Shown here piece by piece: positions 33,325 to 41,641 of a stretch of DNA of 64,000 nucleotides. Origin of the DNA: CAUPWF01 sp964369755 (lineage in GTDB: Bacteria > Bacillota > Clostridia > Lachnospirales > Lachnospiraceae); the NCBI GenBank assembly GCA_964369755.1, contig CAYJFY010000003.1, positions 47,198 through 111,197 on the forward strand, read 5' to 3'. The notes below the pieces were generated by a model. That model did not search any database. It had not been told where the DNA came from and worked only from the letters and a program-made list of their open reading frames with translations. Both the position numbers and the translations under genes were made by a program. How positions within the stretch are numbered: position 1 is the stretch's first letter; every line of letters starts with the position of its first letter.

Positions 33325-35349
33325 TTACGACTCACTCACAATGCGATAATAAGTTCTAGAGGTCAGAAAATAGATAACTCCATAGAATACTCCGAATACC
33401 ACAAAACATATGCCCATTGAAAGTACGAGCAATAAGACATTACTAAGATTAAACATCAACAATAACTGTTTAATAATCGAAAACGCAAAGCACAGATGAA
33501 TCCCCGCAACCACTAAAGGTAAGAAGAATACGGTTAATATTTGTGTATTGATACTTCTCTTAATTTCTTTTTTTGTAATTCCTACCTTCTTCATAATTTC
33601 GAACCTACCACGGTCTTCATATCCTTCTACAATCTGTTTATAATATATGATAAGTACTGTCGCTGAAATAAATAGAATGCTTAGAATAATTCCAACAAAG
33701 AATAGACCACCATACAATCCGTAGAAGTCGCTCTCTCCAGCCGTCCGCGATTCGATATCTGTACTCCTCATCTCTGGATTATCAAAAAACAACTCTACCG
33801 ACGCCTCTTCTAAGCTATATTGTAATTCTACTTGTGCATCCTCCTCTAATCCCGTATTAAAATAATAAGCCAATCCTATACTCGTAAGTATGGATTCCCC
33901 CATGGAATTCTGAATATGTGCCAATCCATCTTCAATCACAGCAAAGTCTTCGACAATGATCATGATGGACGGAAATACATTCATTGCTGCAATAGAATCG
34001 CTCCATAATTCATCGACCACTTCTACTACTTGATATTGAAGGTCATCTGTAAGCCGAATCTGTTCTTCCTTGAATTCTGTTCTATGACCATACACCATTG
34101 CTTCGTCTGGATTCAATTCGATATTCGTTTCGTAGATTCTGTTGTAATCCTCTATATCCAAGAAGAATATTTGATAGATATCCTCTATGCCATTTGCATT
34201 ACTCGACAAGAATTCAAACTCTCCATCAACCATCTGGCCCGCAGTCACGATTCTCTTATAGTACATCTCATCAACCACTGTTCCGCCCGCCACTTCCGTC
34301 TTCTCTGAAGCAACTTGTCGAATCGTCTCTATCACCTCCTCATCAACACTCTCCGCTCCATCATATGAGATGTTCATCGTGATGTCCCTTGGAAACCGTT
34401 GTTCCAACAAGTCTTCTTCGCTTAGATACAGACTGAGTGTAGATGAAATCATAACCAATACTGCCGTAATAAAGATACAGATTGCTGCTAATCCCGCTCC
34501 ATTTCTTCTCATACGGTACGCCATAGATGACACGGATAGGAAATGGTTTGGCTTATAATAATATCCCTTATTCTTCTGTAGTAGCTTACATAGAATCACC
34601 GAACCCGATATAAATATCAAATAAGTGCCGACACACACCAATAACACCGCTACAAAAAACATGGAAATCGCCTCCAGTGGGTCTTTCATGGTAAGTGCAA
34701 TATAATATGCCACTCCCAATACGACACATCCCAAGACACCCAAGAACCAATTCGCCTTGATTGGTTTCTCTCCCAAATTCGCACTCTTCAGTAACTTAGA
34801 TAAATTCGTGAATAAAATATGCAAGACTCCACGAATCAATACTGCCAAGAAGATCACTGCATAGACTATGACTGTCATAACCACACTGCCAAAATTAATT
34901 GTTAAGTCAAAATTAATCTCCGCTCTAAGAATATTCAATAATCCCAATTCAAATATTTTATAAAACACAATGCCTAATAGAACCCCCTGACCTATGCTTG
35001 CAGTCGCTACCATGAGATTGTCCCAAAACATAATGCGAACGATGTTTTTCTTATTCATTCCCAGAATACTGTAGAGTGCATATTCCTTGTTCCTCTGTTT
35101 GGTTAAAAAAGAATTCATATATAACAAAAAGAAGAAAGAAAATATTCCAATGAGTGGTATTCCCATATTCAATATCATGGAAACAGAGCCCCCACCTCGC
35201 ATATCCGCAATTGTTTCACTGATAACAATTGCCTGGATAATATAAAACATCATGACCCATAGGATGGAAATCAGTATATATGGTAGATATAGTTTCTTGT
35301 TTTTACAAATCCCTTGAAAAGCCATCTTGATATAGAATCTATTTTTCAC
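33325..35349 (-). CDS. BceB-type FtsX-like ABC transporter permease
   Basis: Permease of a Bce-type peptide detoxification/sensing transporter. About ten membrane segments are visible: one near the N-terminus (LYLPYILISILWVMMFYIIQAI), blocks at about 60-80, 105-130, 150-175, 200-220, 230-260 and 285-310, a large extracytoplasmic domain (roughly residues 320-530) and three to four C-terminal segments. This is the plan of BceB/VraG, where the large loop interacts with antimicrobial peptide targets. I start at GTG 35349 (KNRFYIKMAFQGI), as relatives begin here; an in-frame GTG at 35358 and TTG at 35370 are possible. It follows the ATPase gene directly. Confidence 0.85.
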   Translation of the reverse strand: MKNRFYIKMAFQGICKNKKLYLPYILISILWVMMFYIIQAIVISETIADMRGGGSVSMILNMGIPLIGIFSFFFLLYMNSFLTKQRNKEYALYSILGMNKKNIVRIMFWDNLMVATASIGQGVLLGIVFYKIFELGLLNILRAEINFDLTINFGSVVMTVIVYAVIFLAVLIRGVLHILFTNLSKLLKSANLGEKPIKANWFLGVLGCVVLGVAYYIALTMKDPLEAISMFFVAVLLVCVGTYLIFISGSVILCKLLQKNKGYYYKPNHFLSVSSMAYRMRRNGAGLAAICIFITAVLVMISSTLSLYLSEEDLLEQRFPRDITMNISYDGAESVDEEVIETIRQVASEKTEVAGGTVVDEMYYKRIVTAGQMVDGEFEFLSSNANGIEDIYQIFFLDIEDYNRIYETNIELNPDEAMVYGHRTEFKEEQIRLTDDLQYQVVEVVDELWSDSIAAMNVFPSIMIIVEDFAVIEDGLAHIQNSMGESILTSIGLAYYFNTGLEEDAQVELQYSLEEASVELFFDNPEMRSTDIESRTAGESDFYGLYGGLFFVGIILSILFISATVLIIYYKQIVEGYEDRGRFEIMKKVGITKKEIKRSINTQILTVFFLPLVVAGIHLCFAFSIIKQLLLMFNLSNVLLLVLSMGICFVVFGVFYGVIYFLTSRTYYRIVSES

Positions 35350-35350
35350 C

Positions 35351-36109
35351 CTACTCACCGCCTCTCGCAAGTAGTGTCAATGTATCCGATATCTTTTGAT
35401 ACAATTGTTCGTTCGAATCATTCCCACGATAAATCTGATGAAACACCTCTCCATCTTTGATAAACAAGATCCGATTGGCATTCGAAGCCGCTTTCACAGA
35501 GTGGGTAACCATCAAAATGGTGTGTTTATTCTTATTAATATCAGAGAACAATTTCAGCAGTTCGTCTGATGATTTTGAATCCAATGCCCCTGTAGGCTCA
35601 TCTGCCAATATCAATTTAGGTTCTGTGATTAATGCCCTCGCAACTGCCACCCTCTGTTTCTGTCCTCCTGATATCTCATATGGGAACTTCTTCAATATAC
35701 CTGTGATGTTCAGAAGTTTGGCAATCGGTATCAATCGATTCCTCATCTCTGTATGTGACTTATTCGCCAATACGAGCGGCAGATAAATATTATCTTCTAC
35801 ACTAAATGTATCTAGCAGATTAAAGTCCTGAAATACAAATCCTAGGTTATCTCTACGGAAATTTGCGATAGACGCATCCTTAATCTTCGTAATATCTTTT
35901 TGATCCAATACCACCCTTCCACTTGTGGGCTTATCAATTCCCGCCAAGATATTCAACAAGGTCGTCTTACCAGAACCAGACTCCCCCATAATCGCCACAA
36001 ACTCTCCATCTTCCACTTCAAAATTCACATTTTTCAAGGCTTCTACTTTATTACCTCCAATTCTGGTAGTATACACCTTCTGAATTCCTTGAATCTCCAA
36101 AATACTCAT
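35351..36109 (-). CDS. BceA-type ABC transporter ATP-binding protein
   Basis: ATPase partner of the FtsX-like permease. Walker A is GESGSGKTTLLN, the signature ISGGQKQRVAVARAL, Walker B ILADEPTGALD, and the switch region MVTHSVKAASNA, all of the MacB/LolD/BceA branch. I start at ATG 36109 (SILEIQGIQKVYTTR); an upstream ATG at 36139 would add ten residues without a ribosome site. A 150-base gap to the kinase gene contains two inverted repeats and a -10 box (36157-36235), so the transporter pair can be induced separately, as known for bceAB controlled by BceRS. Confidence 0.88.
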   Translation of the reverse strand: MSILEIQGIQKVYTTRIGGNKVEALKNVNFEVEDGEFVAIMGESGSGKTTLLNILAGIDKPTSGRVVLDQKDITKIKDASIANFRRDNLGFVFQDFNLLDTFSVEDNIYLPLVLANKSHTEMRNRLIPIAKLLNITGILKKFPYEISGGQKQRVAVARALITEPKLILADEPTGALDSKSSDELLKLFSDINKNKHTILMVTHSVKAASNANRILFIKDGEVFHQIYRGNDSNEQLYQKISDTLTLLARGGE

Positions 36110-36156
36110 CCTAATAACCCATCCTTTCTCAAATATCATCTAAACTTGATAGGATT

Positions 36157-36204
36157 ACTATAGCAAAAAGAAGAAATGTAATTCCATGGAATGCCCTTAC
36201 ATTT
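36157..36204 (-). promoter_or_regulatory. Regulated promoter of the Bce-type transporter with nested palindrome
   Basis: Minus-strand TATAGT (36157-36162) has an extended -10 TG but no consensus -35 box, as expected of an activator-dependent promoter. Just upstream AAATGTA / TACATTT (36174-36180 and 36198-36204) flank a perfect 12-bp palindrome ATTCCATGGAAT (36181-36192). Confidence 0.5.
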
Positions 36205-36211
36205 CTCCTTC

Positions 36212-36235
36212 AAATCTTACATTTATGTAAGATTT
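36212..36235. promoter_or_regulatory. Inverted repeat, probable response-regulator operator
   Basis: Perfect 11-bp arms AAATCTTACAT and ATGTAAGATTT around two bases. It lies upstream of the transporter -10 box and shares ATGTAA with the second repeat, a plausible binding site for the OmpR-type regulator encoded at 39048-39719. Confidence 0.6.
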
Positions 36236-36258
36236 ACGCTATGTATTGCTCGCAATAC

Positions 36259-37245
36259 TCACTCTACTTCCAGAATGTATTGCTGTATACCCAATTTCAC
36301 AACCGTCCCCACACCTTGCTCTGATTCTACACAGATGCTATGATTTAACCGATCGCAAATCACCTCACAGAGATAAAGCCCAATTCCACTCGCTCTCTTA
36401 TCCACCCTACCACTGAGTCCTGTATATCCATGCTCAAATACTCGCGGTAAGTCTTCTCTCGCGATTCCAATTCCGCTATCCTCAATGCATAATTCTCCTT
36501 CTTCTACATATACCTTCACATATCCACTCTGCGTATACTTTAATGAATTGGATATAACTTGCTCAATAACAAAGGAAAACCACTTCTCGTCCGTCAATAC
36601 AGTCTCGTCCATCGTCTCATAGATTAGTTGAATCTTCTTGTCTATAAACTCAGAAGAAAACCTGCGAAAACTCTGCTTCAATAACGAATCGAGAGAATGC
36701 TCCCGAATCACATAATCCGTTGTCTCCGAAGTCATCCTTACATAAGCCAGTACCATCTCTACGTATTGCTCAATGCGAAACACTTCCGAACTTAACTTCC
36801 TTGCCAACTTGCTATCTTCCTTCTGTAATGTCAACTTCATAGATGATATGGGCGTCTTAACCTGATGTACCCATAAGGTATAGTACTCCTTCATCTTCTG
36901 GTACTTATCCTGGTTGAATTGCTCTGCTTCCAACCTATCTCGAACCATAAGCTCGATTAATGCCCTATAACGTTTCTCTTCCTCACGCTTCCCTTCTGGC
37001 AACAAATCCAAAATCTGCCCTAAATCATCCTTGGCAGCCTCTAATCGTTTCATCCGCCTCTTATAATTCAAAAAATCCACTAAGAAATATAAAGCAAGCA
37101 ACAGAGTACATATCATGGTGGGATATACGACTGCTAAAATCGGCAAGTGATATAGGTAGAATATAACGTAAAACACAACGACAAAAACAAGATTCAATAA
37201 GATAAAGAACCTTCTTTCCTTTATGAAATCCAAGAATAATTTCAT
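36259..37245 (-). CDS. BceS-type intramembrane-sensing histidine kinase
   Basis: Sensor of the Bce-type module. Two membrane helices (about residues 13-32 and 36-57) are joined by only a few residues, so there is almost no external domain; such kinases read the state of the partner transporter. The phosphoacceptor is His127 in LWVHQVKTPISSMKL; the ATPase domain has ISNSLKYTQSGYV, EDSGIGIAREDL and RASGIGLYLCEVI. I start at ATG 37245, which overlaps the stop codon of the upstream AAA/nuclease-like gene (ATGA); an upstream TTG at 37263 is less likely. The family normally follows its response regulator directly, but here the AAA gene intervenes. Confidence 0.9.
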   Translation of the reverse strand: MKLFLDFIKERRFFILLNLVFVVVFYVIFYLYHLPILAVVYPTMICTLLLALYFLVDFLNYKRRMKRLEAAKDDLGQILDLLPEGKREEEKRYRALIELMVRDRLEAEQFNQDKYQKMKEYYTLWVHQVKTPISSMKLTLQKEDSKLARKLSSEVFRIEQYVEMVLAYVRMTSETTDYVIREHSLDSLLKQSFRRFSSEFIDKKIQLIYETMDETVLTDEKWFSFVIEQVISNSLKYTQSGYVKVYVEEGELCIEDSGIGIAREDLPRVFEHGYTGLSGRVDKRASGIGLYLCEVICDRLNHSICVESEQGVGTVVKLGIQQYILEVE

Positions 37246-38933
37246 TGCATCTTCACCACACAATTTTTTCGAAAGAATCCGATTCCATACTTCGTGATAT
37301 CGGAATATCCTTCCGCATATAGTCCTTGTACATAATCTTGTTTTTCTATCTGTTGTAATGCTTCCTCTGCCGCCAACTCTAACTCAGTTGGTTTTCTTGC
37401 AACTTTGAACTCGAATATATATGCCTTCCCATCGAATGTAGGATACTTAAGAATCATATCCGGTCTTCCGTTTCCACTTTCTCTGTTGGACAATACCATA
37501 TAATCCTTTATTCCTCTGTATAGCCCCAACATAATCCCATGGTAAAAAGACTCACCATTATCACTTCCACTTCCACTGTCGTAGAAACTAATCACTTCCA
37601 TTAACACTTTCTTAATCTCTCTCTGCACCGTCTCGCAATCATTCTTCAACGTCGCTTCATAGAGCTCCGTTAAATCTTTTTGTTCGATTCTCTCTCGGCT
37701 CCATTCCATAATATGGTTCCTATAGATATACAACACCTCACTATTTGGAATTCTAAGCGTCGCGAAGATTTGTCCAGCCTCAAACCGCTCATTTACTTTT
37801 CTTAGATATCCGGTAAAGAATAAAAAGTTCCATAAATTGTCACTGCTTTTATAGATATCTCCGTATGTGATATCCTCCTGAATCGGCTTCTCAATCGTTC
37901 CTCCCGATAGCAAGATCTCCAATTCTGATTTTGTAAGCATATCCGCACGTTCCACCAAGTCCCTAACAATGCTGTTAGAACTAGTATTGGACCAATATGG
38001 CATCGGTATTTTCTTATCATTGACCAGAATCTGTTTCACATGATTAATCAAACTCCATGGATTATATACCTCTGTGTCGCCAAATAAATATCCGTCATAC
38101 CATTCCTTAATCATATTCGCATGTTGCTCTTTATTATAATATTTCAGTATTTCTGCAACTTCATCATGGGTGAATCCAAAATATTCACCGTAATATTCAT
38201 TTTGAATCGAAATGATTTCAAGATTATTCAGACCTGTAAAAATACTCTCCTTACTAATTCGAAGACAACCTGTCATGACTGCAAATCGGAGCGATTGATT
38301 GGTTTTCAATGCCACACTGAGAAGCCCTCTTATAAAATCTATCATTTCCTGATAAAACCCTCTAAAATGTGCATTCTCAAGTGGAACATCATACTCATCA
38401 ATCAAGATAATTGCTTTTTCTCCATATGCTTTTTCAAGGCACTCCGATAGAAACTGTACAGCCCCAATCATCAGATCCTGCTCTGCCTCTTCGTTTTGAA
38501 TTTTTGAATATTTTTTTATTTCTTGCTCCGACAAAACATTCGTATTCAATATTTGATTATGACGTGCAAACTCTCTTGCAATATTCCATTTTAATTTTGA
38601 ATAAGACGACTCAAATGTAGCTTGTTTGCCTTCTTTAAAATTCAACATAATCACAGGGTATTTCCCCATATGTGACAAATATTTTTCATCAGAATTCGCA
38701 ATATCCAACCCCTCGAACAAATAGGATTTGTCCTTCTCTGATTTTTCAAAAAAACACTGCAACATGCTTAAATTAAGACTCTTCCCAAATCTTCGAGGTC
38801 TTGTAAACAAAGTGACCTCTGAAGTGGTATCTAATAACTTTTTAATCAAACTTGTTTTATCTACGTAGTAACAGTTTTCTTCTATTAATTTTTCAAAACT
38901 ATCAATTCCTATCGGTAACGGTTTGTACTCCAT
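37242..38933 (-). CDS. AAA-ATPase-like / PD-(D/E)XK nuclease-like protein
   Basis: A 563-residue protein of the AAA-ATPase_like plus PDDEXK_9 (DUF1703) architecture: IGIDSFEKLIEENCYYVDKTSLI at the start, Walker A TRPRRFGKS (44-52), Walker B AIILIDEYDVPLENA, and a C-terminal nuclease-like fold with GRPDMILKYP, YIFEFKVARK and ALQQIEKQDY. The family is common and often multi-copy in gut anaerobes; biological role is not established. It lies between the response regulator and kinase of a Bce-type system and overlaps the kinase start by four bases (ATGA), so the two are translationally coupled. ATG 38933 is the start; the ribosome site is AGGGGGT. Its AT content looks higher than that of its neighbours, compatible with late insertion. 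Confidence 0.85.
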   Translation of the reverse strand: MEYKPLPIGIDSFEKLIEENCYYVDKTSLIKKLLDTTSEVTLFTRPRRFGKSLNLSMLQCFFEKSEKDKSYLFEGLDIANSDEKYLSHMGKYPVIMLNFKEGKQATFESSYSKLKWNIAREFARHNQILNTNVLSEQEIKKYSKIQNEEAEQDLMIGAVQFLSECLEKAYGEKAIILIDEYDVPLENAHFRGFYQEMIDFIRGLLSVALKTNQSLRFAVMTGCLRISKESIFTGLNNLEIISIQNEYYGEYFGFTHDEVAEILKYYNKEQHANMIKEWYDGYLFGDTEVYNPWSLINHVKQILVNDKKIPMPYWSNTSSNSIVRDLVERADMLTKSELEILLSGGTIEKPIQEDITYGDIYKSSDNLWNFLFFTGYLRKVNERFEAGQIFATLRIPNSEVLYIYRNHIMEWSRERIEQKDLTELYEATLKNDCETVQREIKKVLMEVISFYDSGSGSDNGESFYHGIMLGLYRGIKDYMVLSNRESGNGRPDMILKYPTFDGKAYIFEFKVARKPTELELAAEEALQQIEKQDYVQGLYAEGYSDITKYGIGFFRKNCVVKMQ

Positions 38934-39047
38934 TTCTGACCCCCTTGCTAACCTCTACACTTTCCATATACATTCTTGCCTATATGTTAGCACAAGAAGA
39001 CTATAATCACAATCATTTCACTACATAAGCAAATAAAAATTCTTTTC

Positions 39048-39719
39048 TTAGGTCAGATAATACCCCACACCAAACTTCGTAGCAACAAATCCACTCAGCC
39101 CAATCTCTTCCAACCGTTTTCTAAGTCGATTCACATTCACAGTTAATGTGTTCTCATCCACAAAACTATCTGTTTGCCATAGACTGTCCATTAATTTCTC
39201 CCGACTAACAACCTGTTCCTTGTTCTCAAACAACAACTGCATTATTCGGTATTCGTTCTTCGTTAATTCCAACCTTGCATCCTGATAACTCAAAGAACTA
39301 TCGCTCATATTTAAAATAGCACCCTTATGTTGCAAGAATGTTGCCTGCGTGGTAAAGTCATAGCTCCGTCTAAGTATGGCCTGAATCTTCGCCATAAGAA
39401 CATTGTAATCGAATGGTTTCGCGATAAAATCATCGCCTCCCATATTCATAGCCATCACAATATTCATATTGTCCGATGCAGAAGATATAAATATAATCGG
39501 CACCTTGCTATGTTTTCTAATTTCACTACACCAATGATAACCATTGAAATATGGTAATCCAATATCCATCAACACCAAATGCGGATTGTACTCCATAAAT
39601 TCATCTATCACATTGCGAAAATCTGAGATACAAAGTGCCTCAAGATTCCACATCTCAACTTGTTGCTGAATAGCCGTTGCAATTCCATGATCATCTTCTA
39701 TGATTAATATTTTATACAC
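39048..39719 (-). CDS. OmpR-family response regulator (BceR-type)
   Basis: DNA-binding partner of the kinase at 36259-37245. Receiver domain: ILIIEDDHGIA with the acidic pocket, phosphoacceptor aspartate in VLMDIGLPYFNG, and FIAKPFDY with the conserved lysine. The C-terminal winged helix has LTKNEYRIMQLLFENKEQVVSREKLMDSLW and the recognition helix NTLTVNVNRLRKRLEE. I start at GTG 39719 (AGAGGG five bases upstream; YKILIIEDD), giving 223 residues; the frame extends to 39824 but that part has no ribosome site and is unlike the family. Promoter at 39784-39812. Confidence 0.92.
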   Translation of the reverse strand: MYKILIIEDDHGIATAIQQQVEMWNLEALCISDFRNVIDEFMEYNPHLVLMDIGLPYFNGYHWCSEIRKHSKVPIIFISSASDNMNIVMAMNMGGDDFIAKPFDYNVLMAKIQAILRRSYDFTTQATFLQHKGAILNMSDSSLSYQDARLELTKNEYRIMQLLFENKEQVVSREKLMDSLWQTDSFVDENTLTVNVNRLRKRLEEIGLSGFVATKFGVGYYLT

Positions 39720-39783
39720 GAAATCCCTCTTTCCACTCCCAAAACTTTTTCTTTTGATAACTTTTTGGGAATAACCTATGATT

Positions 39784-39812
39784 AATATATCTTTTTTTTC
39801 AATTATTATCAA
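39784..39812 (-). promoter_or_regulatory. Promoter for the response regulator
   Basis: Minus-strand TTGATA (39807-39812), 17 bases, TATATT (39784-39789). The leader contains CCCAAAA/TTTTGGG arms that could form a weak hairpin (about 39739-39770). Confidence 0.6.
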
Positions 39813-39869
39813 GTTCTGATTCATTTTATGATATATTAATACATAGAAAAGTGAAAGATGAGGACTATT

Positions 39870-40550
39870 ATGACAAAAATTATATTACTAAATGCCAATC
39901 TATCTTCAATTAACCTAGACCAGTATCTTACCCACCTCTCTGCTGCAAGAAGAGAAAAAGCACAGAGCTATCACAATATGCAGGATAAAAATGCCTCAAT
40001 CTGTGCATCTCTCTTGGTACGCTATCTTATGAACAGCGAATTTGGCATTGAAAACAACACTCAAGAGTATGCTGTTTCCAAACACGGAAAACCATACCTA
40101 GTTGACCACCCTAATATCCACTTTAACATCTCACATTCTGGTGATTATATCGCTTGTGCGATTGACTCAAGTCCTATCGGAGTGGATATTGAACAGGTTC
40201 GCAATTATAGAGAAAGCATTCCAAAGAAATTCTTCACTGCCTCAGAGATAAAATATCTGGAAAACTGTGTTGATGAAACAGAATCTTTTTACAAATTATG
40301 GACAATAAAAGAAGCCTATATAAAATACCTAGGAACTGGTTTATATAAGCCTCTTAATACTTTTTCTATCCAAATAGATGATACCATCTTTATTCATGAT
40401 GAAGATACTTCTATCGATACCTCGAACTTATGCATACACACCTCTGCCATTCATCCTGATTATTATCTTGCATCCATTGGTCATAGTGATTTTGAGATTC
40501 AAACATGGAGTTACGACAACTTCATTCAAAACCTCGACAAGGAGTTATAG
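39870..40550 (+). CDS. 4'-phosphopantetheinyl transferase (Sfp type)
   Basis: Transfers phosphopantetheine from CoA to carrier proteins. Family motifs are KHGKPYL, FNISHSGDYIACAI, GVDIEQVR with the magnesium-binding acidic residues, and FYKLWTIKEAYIKYLGTGL. Length about 227 residues, the Sfp/EntD group rather than the short AcpS. I start at ATG 39870 with GAGGA five bases upstream; ATG 39858 is in frame but closer to no ribosome site. No polyketide, peptide synthetase or other carrier gene is in the window, so its client is elsewhere. The 3' end overlaps the convergent DUF2442 gene by six bases. Confidence 0.88.
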   Translation: MTKIILLNANLSSINLDQYLTHLSAARREKAQSYHNMQDKNASICASLLVRYLMNSEFGIENNTQEYAVSKHGKPYLVDHPNIHFNISHSGDYIACAIDSSPIGVDIEQVRNYRESIPKKFFTASEIKYLENCVDETESFYKLWTIKEAYIKYLGTGLYKPLNTFSIQIDDTIFIHDEDTSIDTSNLCIHTSAIHPDYYLASIGHSDFEIQTWSYDNFIQNLDKEL

Positions 40551-41003
40551 TTTTTCTCCCCATGTTCTTCGCTCAATTTCTTCTTTTAAAAACAATGTGC
40601 ATTTTGCATACGACTTCACTGGTTCTATTTTCCTTCTCTGAATTAAATCACCTATATTCTGTCTTGTGCATCCCAATATTTCTGCTGCTTCAGCTGTATT
40701 AATGATATTGTGCTTACCGAAATATACAAAATCATCTACTGTAAGCGGAAGTGAGGTGCCATTCTCATACAATTCTCCCTCTGAGCAATCCAAGTCTTCA
40801 TTCCAACTTATCCCATATCCCCCTGGCTCAACCTTCACTAACTTAAACAACTCTTCGTTATATAGTGCTCTAAACTCTGGATAGTCTTCCATAATTGGTT
40901 TTACATCAAATTTTTTAATTTCTCCCGTTTCAAAAAATACAAGTAAATTGACATTTGTTATAGGTGTAACCGCTACTACTTTCACAGACATCATACCATA
41001 CAT
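40545..41003 (-). CDS. DUF2442 protein with C-terminal helix-turn-helix
   Basis: A 152-residue protein. The N-terminal ~85 residues (VKVVAVTPITNVNLLVFFETG, KKFDVKPIM, WNEDLDCSEGELYENG) match the DUF2442 fold. The C-terminal part INTAEAAEILGCTRQNIGDLIQRRKIEPVK is an excisionase/MerR-like helix-turn-helix. DUF2442 proteins often sit beside small toxin-like proteins, and this one is divergent from a YefM/YoeB-type remnant. ATG 41003 follows AAGGAGG with five bases. It has a near-consensus promoter at 41066-41094. DNA-binding regulator is a reasonable guess; target unknown. Confidence 0.75.
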   Translation of the reverse strand: MYGMMSVKVVAVTPITNVNLLVFFETGEIKKFDVKPIMEDYPEFRALYNEELFKLVKVEPGGYGISWNEDLDCSEGELYENGTSLPLTVDDFVYFGKHNIINTAEAAEILGCTRQNIGDLIQRRKIEPVKSYAKCTLFLKEEIERRTWGEKL

Positions 41004-41065
41004 ACCTCCTTGTCCATCTTATACTCTCTACCATTATCAAAGTGGTGGCAATTTTTTATAACCAA

Positions 41066-41094
41066 ATAATAGTAATATATTTGACGTATGTCAA
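41066..41094 (-). promoter_or_regulatory. Promoter for the DUF2442-HTH gene
   Basis: Minus-strand TTGACA (41089-41094), 17 bases, TATTAT (41066-41071). The -35 box lies inside a small inverted repeat TTGAC-gtat-GTCAA (41081-41094), a possible operator. Confidence 0.7.
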
Positions 41095-41176
41095 GTGTAT
41101 TGCTGTTTTTTATATAAATAATTTCTTTCGTATAAATGTGTATCACATACCCAAACTATCATATAATAAAATAATA

Positions 41177-41210
41177 TTGACAGACGTTTTTGTGTACATC
41201 ATAATGTACA
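41177..41210 (+). promoter_or_regulatory. Promoter and operator of the toxin-antitoxin locus
   Basis: TTGACA (41177-41182), 17 bases, CATAAT (41200-41205). The -10 box is embedded in TGTACAT-cata-ATGTACA (41193-41210), a perfect 7-bp inverted repeat where an antitoxin dimer could repress the promoter, as YefM-type antitoxins do. Confidence 0.7.
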
Positions 41211-41231
41211 TGTAGAAAGTGAGGTGACATA

Positions 41232-41480
41232 ATGACAAATACCAATATAACGAATTTCAGAAAAAATATTGTTGATATGCTCGGTCAAACCATCAAATGG
41301 GGAGAGCCGCTCAACATAAGCACCAAAGACGGCAATGCCATTGTGCTTAGCGAAGAGGATTATAACGGTTTGATTGAAACTGCAAACATAAATACAAACC
41401 CTGTATTAAAGACAAAAATTGTTAATGGCTTAAACACCCCACTTTCAGAATGTGTTTCTGAAGATGAGGTACAATGGTAA
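41232..41480 (+). CDS. Phd/YefM-family antitoxin
   Basis: An 82-residue antitoxin-like protein: TNITNFRKNIVDMLGQTIKWGEPLNIST is the N-terminal dimerisation and DNA-binding fold, followed by GNAIVLSEEDYNGLIETA, the family hallmark; the C-terminal 25 residues would wrap the toxin. ATG 41232 follows GAGGTG with five bases. Its stop codon overlaps the start of the following toxin remnant (TAATG), the usual coupled arrangement. An operator-like palindrome overlaps its promoter. Confidence 0.85.
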   Translation: MTNTNITNFRKNIVDMLGQTIKWGEPLNISTKDGNAIVLSEEDYNGLIETANINTNPVLKTKIVNGLNTPLSECVSEDEVQW

Positions 41481-41638
41481 TGTATAAAATTGTTTACACA
41501 AAAAACTCTTTAGCCGACATACCAAAGCTTAAAGGTGCGGGGCTTGATAAAAAAGTAAAAATGTTGCTTGATGTTTTAAAGGAAAACCCATATCAAAACC
41601 CGCCGACTTATGAAAAGTTACAAGGGGATTTACTATAA
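41480..41638 (+). pseudogene. Truncated Txe/YoeB-family toxin remnant
   Basis: The short frame starts MYKIVYTKNSLADIPKLKGAG and runs through LDKKVKMLLDVLKENPYQNPPTYEKLQ before stopping after 52 codons. Full-length Txe/YoeB toxins are about 85 residues and continue with a GxYSRRIN..HRLVY segment and C-terminal histidine/tyrosine that hold the ribosome-dependent RNase active site; all of that is missing. The stop lies three bases before the 3' end of the convergent DUF1015 gene, which looks like a deletion junction. Probably inactive as a nuclease; the antitoxin would then be an orphan. Confidence 0.8.
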
Positions 41639-41641
41639 ATT

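Noticed and set aside
37242..38933. Anti-phage defence system built on the AAA/nuclease-like gene
   Set aside because: It is a single gene with no defence partners nearby, and the family is too widespread and uncharacterised to claim defence.
39720..39824. N-terminal extension of the response regulator
   Set aside because: It is unlike receiver domains, lacks a ribosome site and overlaps the promoter at 39784-39812; GTG 39719 fits better.
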